Notes under the pieces: generated by a model
Told to the model about the DNA's origin: nothing
Databases searched by the model: none
What the model saw: only the letters and a program-made list of their open reading frames with translations
Program-made: the position numbers and the translations under genes
Source of the DNA: Polytrichum commune
Lineage: Eukaryota > Streptophyta > Polytrichopsida > Polytrichales > Polytrichaceae
Length of the DNA stretch: 64,000 nt
Assembly (NCBI GenBank): GCA_950295325.1
Contig: OX485805.1
Location: 19,083,501 to 19,147,500 of the forward strand
Direction: 5' to 3'
In this document: positions 54,635 to 64,000 of the stretch, one piece after another
Numbering within the stretch: position 1 is the first letter of the stretch
Layout: each line of letters opens with the position of its first letter

Positions 54635-54932
54635 TAGTAAAAGATGCTTAGCAAATCCACATCGAGGCCATAGCTACTTTCCTCGTTCTTTTTGGAGCTC
54701 ATGTGAATATCTTATTCATGATCAAAGTGAAGAGTCTTGTGCTCATAAAATGGTGTTATCTGCACCTCCGGTTATGTTGATTATTGAGTTTGGAATAGAT
54801 GTCGTATCTTGAGCACGTCGTCCAATCTTGTTTTAAACACATGTCTTTTTGGTATCTATTCTTGGAACTAGACCAGTCCACATCATAGGTATCCTTATAA
54901 GAAATATAACCGAATGGGAGTCATCCACCTTA

Positions 54933-55941
54933 AGGTATGTGGTCCTAGCGAGGGAGCTTCCAACTCCATTGACAATTTTGACCGTTGGATTGAAGAGGAA
55001 CTTGTCCTATTTGCTTAACATTTGCAGATCAATCAAGTATCAATTCAAGTTCTAAATGCATGAGTTCTAGGATGTAAAATGTGAAGATGTTCTTTCTCTT
55101 TAAGTTGTTAGATAGGGCTTCTCAATTGTGTTGACCATCGAGCTTAATAGCGTCTTCCATAAAGCATCTCAACGAGGGACAAAACTATGGGTCTAATCCT
55201 TCTTTGAGAAATCGTTATGCTAAATGTTCGTTAGCTCATCATGCACTAGAGCCTATTTTGAAAGTTGGGTGAAACTTTTGGGACCTCCTCTTTCCACCTC
55301 AACCATGCATGGCATGGTTGAGGGGGCATTTTTTTAAGACTCATTGTGCAAGGTTACTAGCTATATTTCAAAGGAGCCGTTGGGAGAAAGGTGTTGGTGG
55401 GCCTGACCTTCATCACATGTGTAGTGCTTTGTTTGATAATTTTTGTTTGGGTGCTGGATGGGTTGTGTTGATGTGTGGATTCGCAAGCCTTTCCACGATG
55501 CAGTGGGCAGGGTCGAAAGACCAAGGTGTAATTCCCATTTGGAATCATTCTTTTGCACATTGAATCTTCGATGCAGCCAAACTCTAATGCACCTTGGGTT
55601 GTATTTGCCACATTTACATCAACAACTTAGGAAGTAGGGGTCATATTTCAATTCTACATTGGCAAAACATAACCACATAACTCTCCCCAAACAAATTTTA
55701 TATCGCCACATACTCAGACCTTCTACAACATGTCACCATCCTGGACTGATGTGGACCCTCTAAAAGTGCCCAAGTAGATAGCCAACGCATGGGCCACGAG
55801 CCAACGAAGACACCCATTCTTCTTCTTCTTCTACTTCTTCTTCTTTAACAATCTCGTTGCCATGGGATGCCTTGGGACTCGGGAGGACGAAGAAGAAATC
55901 CTCAGCCCAAGATGGGGATGAGATTGTAGGAAGTGTAAGTT
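54933..55941. repeat. Unassigned DNA, repeat shared with 780-920, CTT repeat
   Basis: 55165-55300 matches 780-920. A TTC-type microsatellite lies at about 55819-55848. Open frames on both strands at 55309-55637 overlap and are not called. Confidence 0.5.
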
Positions 55942-56316
55942 AGGGCCGGTTTACACTACGGTGGAGAAGTCCACCGGTCATGAAAAAGGGCGTTTCTCAA
56001 TTGTGATTGGTCGAAAATGCAACTCTTGACCGGTGGGTGTTTACACTAGGTGAAGAAAACAATGGTGGTGAACTTTTCTCATGGATGATAAAATGACATG
56101 GCCGCCTACATGGCGGCACTTTTTGGAGTTGGGCTTCTCCGGCCTCAAGAGGCCGGACAAGAAACTCCTCCTCCGGAGAAGCCCAACTCAATAAAAATAT
56201 TTTATTGTGCTTTAATTCTTCTCCGGCACATCCACCATTTGCCTCATATAACCATGTCTTGGCCAAGCATTCTTGACCGACCGGAGGCCTTCTCCACCGT
56301 AGTGTAAACCGGCCCT
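55942..56316 (+). mobile_element. MITE-D: 375 bp, 28-bp perfect TIR, internal hairpin
   Basis: The ends AGGGCCGGTTTACACTACGG (then TGGAGAAG) are perfectly inverted. AAGTT is present on each side (55937-55941 and 56317-56321). Near 56130-56195 a 17-bp stem GAGTTGGGCTTCTCCGG pairs with its complement, enclosing a second perfect hairpin CCGGCCTC/GAGGCCGG. The GGGCC-R-S-TTYACAC end resembles family C. Five-base duplications do not point clearly to one superfamily. No coding capacity. Confidence 0.85.
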
Positions 56317-56749
56317 AAGTTAATATGAATGAATCCATCACTCTCCCAATCTCTTCCATGGAATCGGAGGACAGTCAGGCGGCTGATGGGGATTAATAAG
56401 ACTGTCCTTAAGTTAAGTCACATCTCCATCTCTCCATCTCTCCATCTCTCTCTCTCTCTCCCTCTCCCTCAAAATTCATCAACGATTTCTGACAATGGCT
56501 CAGCGATGCAATCTCCGGACTCCATCGCGATTTTAATGCCAGGCATTCAGTAATAACTTCGGATGAGTTAAGTTAGTGCTGAATGAAAGAGAAGAGAAGA
56601 GAGTGGCAGCTCATGAACATAATTATGATGTCCACTACACTAACGTAGTTATTATGCGGACCGTGTGTTTCGTATTCTCCAACTTCTACCGATAGTTGAA
56701 GGAAGGGAGTAAGGCACAGTGATTTTTTTTTTTTTTGGGGGGGGGGGGG
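56317..56749. repeat. Unassigned DNA with CT repeat and 15-G run
   Basis: CATCTCTC and CT repeats lie at about 56425-56470. A T run followed by 15 G is at about 56723-56751. No gene is visible. Confidence 0.5.
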
Positions 56750-56965
56750 GGTTTGGGCATAATCGGTTGAGATCCAAGTGTTTGCAAGTCCAACCGGTTA
56801 CATGTTGACATCCTCCGGGTTTCCTTGATTAAATCGGGGTATATTCTATAAATTCCTCTAAAACGATCGGTAATTTTCCTGCAGTCTTGAACTTCAACCG
56901 GTTATTTTTCAAACTCAATCCGTTCAATTTTAACCAACTGCCGGTTCTCGCTGATCATTGGTGAG
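56750..56965 (-). repeat. Dispersed repeat E, reverse copy 7
   Basis: Minus-strand phrases are GGTTGAAGTTCAAGACTGC, GGAATTTATAGAATATACCC, CAACATGTAACCGGTTGGAC and CTTGGATCTCAACCGATTAT. The sequence beyond its 5' side (CCAATCATAATAC) recurs loosely beyond the 33340 copy, so the family may be longer than the 200-250 bp called. Confidence 0.7.
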
Positions 56966-58627
56966 GAAAACCCATTTCCGATACCCGCCCCAATCATAAT
57001 ACAGGGTTCTCTAAAGCCGAGAGACGTTTCACAATTGTAGCCGTCATTTTGTAGTTTGGAATGTTGGAAGTAGATGGTGTCTAGGTGAGGGGCTGATCAC
57101 ACCCGCCGCTCATGGCATCCTCCGGCTGTAATAGTGTGGAAAAGTGGTGGGTCAACGCCTATTTGTCAACCAGGGCATGAGACAGAAGTCCTAGTTGTTG
57201 ACATGTGTAGTGTGATGAGAAAAAGTAAGCTACGAGGGCACGGATTTGGGTTCCCTGAAAAGGGTGATTAACTATGCTCAAGTTTTTAGTCTCTCAGTTG
57301 TTGGAAGTAGGTCGACCTATGTTGTGAATATGGGTTGAGAGAGAATCTCGCCTGTAAATATACTGAATGTGGGGAATATTTTGTTGAATATTGTCAGCCC
57401 CACAAAACATTGTTATGGATCTGAATAATGTTATGACTCTCGACCAATACAATTGTTTGATTTTCTAGTTACTTAGGTCTTGGACCCTAGTGTAGACCAC
57501 CCTCATTATAGCTGGTAATTAGTCCTGCTTACCATGTTGATTCTGAACCCACCAAGAACTTAAAAATAAATAAATAAAACTAACAATATACAAAATCATA
57601 TAAGAAACAATATAAATACTATATTGTTACATTTTTATGTGGGAAATCGGTTATTATATCAATATAATATCATTACTTTCCATAGTAAATGTCAATATTC
57701 TTAATTAATGTGGACCTGCAGTATTCACAAACATTCACAACTAGCACATGGGTACTTGTATTAAGCGGTGTTATTATTAAAAAATAAATCTTAATTACAC
57801 AAAGACTTATAATTGTGGCCTAGACTACACTAAACTTATAATTTAGTGTGGCCCACACTATTCATCGTCATCTACTCATATTAATTGACTTGCAATGACT
57901 AGATGATAATTTTGGGGGCGTCATATGACACTTGGTGCTACAAGACAACTGTGACCACTTTAATGGACATCCTAAACTAGTTCTAATGTCACAATAAATC
58001 AGATGTTTAAAAAAGAAATTCATAAGTATTTATTATTGTGGGTCACATGATTTTCTTGAACATGGATGAATGTGAGTTTATATCATCATGAGCATGCATA
58101 AAATAATAAACTTGCGACAAGTGCAACATAAATTATGATAGAAGGGAGAGAAATTTTGATGAGTGACATGGATGGTGTGGTGGTTGGCATTAAGAGAATG
58201 TGCAACAAGGCTACACATCGATTTTAAAGAGTTTGACATCAATGTGAGCAAAGATATATATGTGGCACATCAATCCTAAGCCGCACTAAATGAACGTTAT
58301 AATGCATTTGGTAGCTAACTTGGTAGAGTATGCTAAAACCAACACCCTAAAAAAAATACCAACACCTTAATTTCTTGCAAAATAAGCACATGTTGATTAT
58401 GAAAATATTCACTACCTTAAGATCGTGCTCATGTGTTGGATTTGAGTGATTTTACTGATAAAACTTTGAACGCCTTATAACTTCTACATGTGGTATTCAC
58501 ATTAGACATACTTTGGTACGTTGGAATCCCCTGCTAGTTGCTACAAGAATCAAGAGAAAAGTTCTCAAACATAATAATATTGTCTTTGCTCAATGCTCAA
58601 GGGCTGGTTCTAGCACCATCTCTATGA
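56966..58627. other. Unassigned DNA with half of a family R palindrome and a family Q-like patch
   Basis: 57378-57450 (GGGGAATATTTTGTTGAATA, AACATTGTTATGGATCTGAA) matches the right half of 60288-60444. 57835-58010 has AATTTAGTGTGGCCCACAC and AAATCAGATGTTT, family Q-like ends. No gene is visible. Confidence 0.45.
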
Positions 58628-59028
58628 AGATAGACGTGTCTAATTCGGTTACTTGTCTTAATTGAACACCTATATTTAAGTGGTATGTGGTCAGGCATGA
58701 CTCTAAGAACAAATTTTAGAAAGACATGCGTTCAACAAACATGAACAATGTGCTCAAAAAATGATAACCATTCTAGCCTCAATAGTCAATATAATCTGAG
58801 TGGGGGGGGGGGGGGGGGGAGGGGAAGGATCTATATGACCACTTAATAAGCGTGCAAATCTTCACTTTGATGATTGATAGAGAACTCATAGGAGCTATGT
58901 TGATTATGAGGAAAGTGGCTACAGCCTCCATTTGGATTTGCCAATCATCTTGTACTAATTGTGTGTTTCATATCCTAGGAGAAGTGGGCCAGTTAGAAAA
59001 GTAACCATTTATGACCCATCATCTTCCT
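58628..59028 (+). mobile_element. Repeat G, forward copy with 18-G run
   Basis: Bounded by AGATAGACGTG and CATCATCTTCCT, with TA after the right end. It contains GAACACCTATATTTAAGTGG, CAATAGTCAATATAATCTGA, then 18 G at 58802-58819 in place of the short GGGG seed, then ATCTATATGACCACTTAATA. Confidence 0.7.
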
Positions 59029-59343
59029 TAGACATGTTCCATTAGAGATGTAAAATTTCTTTGCAACTTTCACACATGTGATATTCAACTTAGAGAAACT
59101 CACACCATGTTTCAATCACAACAACTGGCACAAAGTCCAATTTCCTTGAAACCCCATGTGCGTATGGGATGCCTAGTATTATTTATCACTTGGGTTATGT
59201 GGATTTTAATGACCTTTGGTTTTTACAAACACAACCTTTTGGGTGGAGGTTCAAGGGTTAGAATGCCTACACTTGTAGTAGCTTTGAAGTGGAAGAATAT
59301 GTCAACAAGTTTATTCTTGACGACCTAAAGTCAAAGATGACTT

Positions 59344-59811
59344 ATGTCCTTTTGTGGTGAACTTCAAAGTGTTCAACTATAACAATTTTAACCATTGTTT
59401 ATGAGCATGTTCTATACATGTGCATTTTAAAATTCAAATTTTGACACTAGGGTTGAACTGAACATTTTTTCCGCATTTGTAGTAGTAGTTGTGCCAAAAT
59501 AGGTGGAGGTGTAGGAAAAGAAAGAGGCGAGATAAAGTGAAGAAGAGGAGATAAATTACTCAACTACACATGGGCTAGATGTCCTTTTGTGGTGAACTCC
59601 GAAGTGCTCAACCATTAAAGTTACAACCACCATTTTGGGCATGTTCTATACACGTACATTTCAGATTTTAGATTTCGACACTAGGGTTGAACTGAACACG
59701 TTCTTCGCATTTGTAGTAGTTGTGTTGGAATAGGTGAAGGTGTAGGGATAGAAAGACGATAGGTAAAGTGACAAAGAGGAGATAAATCGCTTGTATGCAC
59801 ATGGGTTGGGA
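59344..59811 (+). repeat. Direct tandem duplication of about 235 bp
   Basis: Unit 1 (59344-59578) and unit 2 (59579 to about 59811) both begin ATGTCCTTTTGTGGTGAACT and share GACACTAGGGTTGAACTGAA, GCATTTGTAGTAGT and GAGGAGATAAAT. Divergence is visible at many positions, so the duplication is not recent. No coding signal is present. Confidence 0.85.
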
Positions 59812-60287
59812 CAACAAATACCAAGGGTTGACGAGGTGGTAAATATTACCCATCTTCAAATCCTACTCAAGGGCCTGGATTGATTAGTATAGTTTTATTT
59901 ACAGTCAAAAGTTTTCAAGAATATTTGATGGAAAAAAAACAATGATGTTGCTAGTTCCAACTATGTGGAAGGAGTTAGAAATTCACCTTGTACAACTTTT
60001 CTTTTGTATGGTAGTTCCAAAGCAAGCATTTAAAATAAATTACATTTTATGATACATCTTTGATTTGATTTGGAAATCCTCAATACTTTTAAACGGTCGT
60101 TTTCTCCTAATTTGTTTTCTTTTTCTTTGAGTTCATTTAGAGTAATAGCATAAAACATGATATTTTAGTATTATCACGAAAATGATTCTTCAAAGCAAAC
60201 ATGTAGGGGACAATTTTAACTAACCACCTCCCCTCACCCCAAATGGTACATGTCAATATTCAAATAAACAACTCATACATAGTCTCA
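59812..60287. other. Unassigned DNA
   Basis: No gene or repeat is supported. Confidence 0.45.
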
Positions 60288-60444
60288 CATAATAATATTC
60301 AGATCCATAACAATGTTAATATGTGGGATTGTCAATATTCCAAACATATTCCCAAATATTCCCCACATTTGATTTTAATGTGAGAAATATTCTGTGGAAT
60401 ATTGTCAATCCCACATAACATTGTTATGGATATGAATAATGCTA
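60288..60444 (+). mobile_element. Palindromic MITE-like element, family R
   Basis: A left arm of about 54 bp (ATTCAGATCCATAACAATGT, then GGGATTGTCAATATTCC) is mirrored by the right arm (60391-60444) around a spacer of about 50 bp. A half copy is at 57378-57450. The transcript would form a long hairpin. No target duplication was fixed. Confidence 0.7.
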
Positions 60445-61040
60445 TATACTACCCAAATATGAATTAGTACATATTTGACAAAACAAATCATATATGTGAG
60501 TTGACGTGACGATGTCTAGAAATAACTCATCCTCCTTGAAACGGATCATTCATGTGTACAAGGGAACCTTGAGAGAACGACACTCGTATGAATGCTATAG
60601 ATTGAAATATCTTATCGATGGTGTCACATATTGCATTCCACTTTCCTCTTTTAAGTTAATTGTGATTTAATGTAGTTTGAGTCTCACCAAGTAAAATCTG
60701 ATTGTTACACTTGTGTGGGGCTTGTACAAACTATCACGTAGACCTTAAAAACTATATCCTTGCCTTAAGTTTTCATGCCCACATACCACTACCAACACGT
60801 GAGTCTACGGAATCATTTTGTGTCATTAGAAGAAATATGCAAATCTACCAGAATGATAGATTTGCGGTTTTTTCAAAGACATATGATAATTTTCTAGTGA
60901 CGCAAGTCAATTACCCATCCGTTTTTACTGTACCTTAGGATCATCCTTGTTCAATGTAATGACTCAAAACCATGTGTGATGTTGTAATTTGGACACTTAC
61001 TTGGATCCCCACCAAAGATGAGCCTGGAGGAGACAAAGTA
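60445..61040. other. Unassigned DNA
   Basis: No gene or repeat is supported. A frame at 60702-60938 lacks motifs. Confidence 0.45.
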
Positions 61041-61634
61041 AGGGTCACTTCACACACAAGACTGAAGGCACATGACCATTGTAATCTAAGAGCTCTCATT
61101 GGTCGAAAGGTTGGAGACCGTCCAAGTTCACTTCACACACGAAGGTGAAGGCCTAAAGGCCCAAAGAAGACTTCATGGATGAAAAGTCTACATAGAGTCC
61201 TACATGGCGAACTATGGATAAGGTTTCATGGTCTCCCAAAATTTCCTTTTGGCCCACCTCCAAGAGGTGGGCCTAACGCAAATTCTAGGAGACCATGATT
61301 TTTTTAAAATATTTTTTCCAGCAGGACTAATTTCAGGACAAATTGCAAGGTAGATTCCATATTAGATTCTTGGAAAGACAAACACCACCAAGTAATTCTC
61401 TTGTATTGATAGAGTTCGAGACATATTATATTAAACGAAATCCTTCCCTCTTTTCCCGCCAACAAAATATGCAATGGTCCCGCGACATGGTCCATTCTCA
61501 CTTCACACTATGCTTGAGGGCCCGTGACTACATAAAATGGCTTTCCCAACACCCATGGTACGGCCTTTGGATGAGAGCCAAGGGTCCTCACCATTACAAG
61601 GTCGCGGCTCTTGGCTCATATGTGAAGTTGCCCC
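61041..61634 (+). mobile_element. MITE-C copy 3, diverged
   Basis: The left end AGGGTCACTTCACACACAAG and the right end read in reverse, GGGGCAACTTCACATATGAG, are inverted. AAGTA and AAGTT, four of five matching, sit just outside. Internal phrases GAGACCATG and TGGGCCTAACGCAA follow the family order. Overlapping frames on both strands at 61304-61702 are not genes. Confidence 0.65.
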
Positions 61635-61874
61635 AAGTTAGCCATACAAGACTTGGTTTCAATTGTATTTTAATCTTTGAAATGAACCAAAGTTATTCAT
61701 AAAACCAAAAGGGGGTTTCCATCAGTTTGGTTTCATGTGAGAAGGAACTATCATGGCACGTAAAAAGTTGGGATGGTTGCCATTGAAGGTGAGAGAATAT
61801 CCCTTTACAAAGCGCCTCACCGGTGCACCAAATACTAACAAATCTAGCCTTGAAGACAACCTAATTTTCCGCAC

Positions 61875-62231
61875 TTCTAAACCTCAGGGGGGGTAGTCAT
61901 TGGTTGGAGTAGCAATATACGTGCGAACAAATGATAGGGTATTTTAAAAACATGGGCGCAAAAAATTATAATTGGACTTAAGAGTAATATAGGGTATAAA
62001 AAATGGCATTGGACATCTTTAAAGTACTATAGGGTATGGAATAATAGGTAATTTGGAATTATAAGTAATGCAAACCATTTTTCTATTAACCCAAAGTAGA
62101 AATTTATATAATGATAGCATGTGAAAAAAAGAAGAGAATTGAAAGTAATACCCCCCTATAAAATAGTGATTGTTTGCACCTATATGCTTAACTTTTTAAC
62201 ACACTGCCCCCCCCCCCCCCGAGTTCTAAAC
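61875..62231 (+). mobile_element. MITE-A copy 3: poly-G-ended hAT-like element, 8-bp target duplication
   Basis: The element is 61883-62223 (341 bp), flanked by perfect TTCTAAAC (61875-61882 and 62224-62231). It starts CTCA plus seven G and ends with 14 C plus GAG, same orientation as copy 1. The shorter left G run shows that run length varies between copies while the rest is conserved. Confidence 0.9.
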
Positions 62232-63908
62232 TCAACATACTTTGGGGTGGGGTATATAGCTTTCGCTGGCCATACAATTGACTTGGTTCCAACTTTCAAT
62301 GCCACGGGGTTTCATGTTTTCGTGTTTTTGGACCCGTGTTGTCGTACGAATTCCGAGCTCCAACTTTCTTGGTGCTCCCCATGACTCGCTTTCATCTCAA
62401 ACTCACGCGGCTCAAAGATATTCGACAACTCCCGATGCCGGCCTACTTGCAACTTGTGATGATTTGGAGTTCTCTTTATATGGCCCTAAACGTACAATGT
62501 TAGGAAGACTTTTAAGTGTTTGTTGAGTGCCAAGAGGGAATTGATCATCACATACGTATGTACCTCTCATTCACCCCACCCTCCCCAAAAAAGAAAACAC
62601 CCCAAATTAATTTGTAGTAATGGAATGTTTTGTTTGGTCTTATGAGGATGATAATCGATTCAACTCATAAAATAGTAAGTTTTGAGCTCTTGAGTTTCTA
62701 TATTGTGCTAGGAATTAGGTAAATCTAAATTTATGTGTGGGTTTTGAGCATAATAATAATGATGATGATGATGATGCATGGCACATACTAGTTTCAAATG
62801 TGAATGACACCTCTTGTTGTTAACACGTTTAAATCATAGTTGATTGTGCTAACCGTGACATATATAGCATATCCAAAGTGGGGTTTCGACCACATCGCTT
62901 TTCAAAAGTTATAAAATTATGGTTCCCGTGTTATTTTTCTAGTTTCTTTTCTTTTCTTTTCTTTTTCCCTTGAATCATTTATTTTGGAATTGATGCTCTC
63001 ATATGGTGCAACTGATAATGTAGTTGATGTTCTCATATTGGATACATTTGAGCAAGTGTTTTGTTTGTATTTACGTAAATGATTTATCATAATTACTATC
63101 AAACATAGGTACAAAATATTGAAATTGGCAACCCTATGTTTGGTGTATACATTGATTCAATGTTGTAGTTTGATGTGAATCCACAAGAGCCTGTAAGTTC
63201 ATCATCTTTGTCCAATATATAGGATTGAGGTAGATAGTGCCACCAATGAAAGTGGTGCATTTGCCACTATCTTAGATACTGGGATAGAGGTGATGAACTT
63301 CATAACTCTTGTGTTGAATCAATGTGAAAATCAACACCAACACAAAACTACTTCTTCTTCCTCCTCCTTTTTGAATTTTTTTTGAATTTTTTAAAAGTTT
63401 TGTTTTGTTTTGTTTTGGTTTTGACCCCCCCCCCCCTCCAACATGAACCAAAATGACCCAAACAACATTGTGCCTAAAGGATCATATTGAAGGCACCGCA
63501 TTTTATGTCAAGTCTGCCACTTTCAACGATTTTGACACCAAATGTGGTCCCTTCATCATGCTCCGTTCGACAAGGTATCCTTTGAGTCAATTTGTCTTTG
63601 ATGTTTGTGTGGAAAAAAGACTCAAAATGACCAAAACGGCATTTATGCCATACAAACTGGCTTGCGATGAACAAATTATGTGTCATTTGGACACAAATAT
63701 GTTCCTCACGAGCCAATGGAAATGACTCCAAATCGCTTTGGTCATTTTGGACCGTGTCATTTAGTTTAGGCTCGTGTTTTCTTGTGGCGCAAGTAGCTAG
63801 TGCAGTGTTCAACTTGGTACATATATATAAGATTTTGAGGTTCAAACTTTGTGGTGGTGTGCGGTTAGAGGACTCCATGTCTCGTGGGTTCTCAAAAGCC
63901 TTGGAAGT
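62232..63908. other. Unassigned DNA with ATG, TTTTC, TTTTG and poly-C repeats
   Basis: An ATG/GAT repeat is at about 62755-62776, TTTTC at about 62944-62965, TTTTG at about 63400-63420, and 12 C at 63425-63436. At 63440-63790 both strands are open over more than 80 codons and the outer parts carry CCAAAATGACC and, in reverse, similar sequence, so a MITE is possible. No gene is called. Confidence 0.45.
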
Positions 63909-63912
63909 GGTA

Positions 63913-64000
63913 CACCGTTTATGGTATTTGGTTTCACATGTGCAATAGTGTCACTTACCCTATTTTGAGGCGTATGCTAGGTTACACCAATGATTAACAA
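63913..64000 (+). mobile_element. Start of a family I element, cut by the window edge
   Basis: It begins after TA (63911-63912) with CACCGTTTATGGTATTTGGT and continues TTTTGAGGCGTATGCTAGGT, matching 19206-19300 and the reverse of 25905-26004. It runs off the window. Confidence 0.65.

Larger units (their letters stand above)
53709..54932 (-). mobile_element. Repeat G, reverse copy carrying two MITE-F insertions
   Basis: Pieces of one G copy are found left of the first MITE-F (GGATGGGTCTCAACGG), between the two (CCCACTTCTCCGACTAGGAT, then ACGAAACACGTGA) and right of the second (AAAGATGCTTAGCAAATCC to CATCCACCTTAAGG). Removing both MITEs and one TA each restores the family order. Confidence 0.7.

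Noticed and set aside
55309-55637. Frames open on both strands, up to 84 codons
   Set aside because: Four overlapping frames on two strands without motifs; compositional chance is the simplest explanation.
332-59028. Repeat G copies considered as a CRISPR array or satellite
   Set aside because: The copies are about 370 bp, dispersed, in both orientations, with TA-flanked inverted ends. They fit a DNA element.
63453-63948. Long frames open on both strands
   Set aside because: Both strands are open over the same bases, no motif is visible, and the inverted CCAAAATGACC phrases suggest a non-coding element.

Overview
The window looks like gene-poor nuclear DNA from a large plant-type genome. 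It is AT-rich, looks short of CpG outside a few islands, and is made almost entirely of old transposable elements, microsatellites and unassigned decayed DNA. I found no intact protein gene, rRNA, tRNA, CRISPR array or prokaryotic operon. Two LINE protein remnants (a zf-RVT-type C-terminus and a CCHC plus restriction-like-endonuclease C-terminus) resemble, from memory, elements of early-diverging streptophytes (charophyte algae, bryophytes, ferns). That placement is an inference and no search was run.

Layout. 0-10 kb: repeat G copies, repeats K and S, a complete tRNA-derived SINE with an 11-bp target duplication, a decayed protein-coding remnant near 6 kb, a diverged tandem array near 9 kb and a compositionally odd palindrome-rich patch at 9.64-9.80 kb. 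10-20 kb: mostly unassigned, with a long ACA microsatellite, a perfect 23-bp inverted repeat, several G copies and a 311-bp MITE. 20-30 kb: first copy of a poly-G-ended hAT-like MITE, a 1.9-kb composite carrying a 5'-truncated LINE, a near-perfect hairpin MITE at 26 kb and a GC-rich inverted-repeat element at 28 kb. 30-40 kb: dispersed repeat E, a second LINE remnant, a GC-rich possible LTR, a 5'-truncated SINE, two long-TIR MITEs and the second poly-G MITE. 40-50 kb: nested MITEs, a 519-bp CACGGG-ended MITE and a pogo/Tigger-like transposase remnant. 50-64 kb: a MITE nested in a MITE, twin 420-bp MITEs inside one G copy, a 375-bp MITE with an internal hairpin, a tandem duplication and the third poly-G MITE.

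The parts work together only as mobile-element history. LINE machinery probably mobilised the SINEs, since direct repeats of 11-14 bp flank both SINEs and one LINE. Non-autonomous DNA elements of at least four target-duplication types (8 bp; TA; TAA; about 5 bp) were inserted into one another. The most unusual feature is the number of long G or C homopolymers, about twenty runs of 10 or more. Some form transposon ends, and three sit at the same position within different copies of one repeat.

Element family letters (A, B, C and so on) are local labels used only in this annotation. Boundaries were read by eye: those with stated target duplications are exact, the others are good to roughly 10-40 bases.
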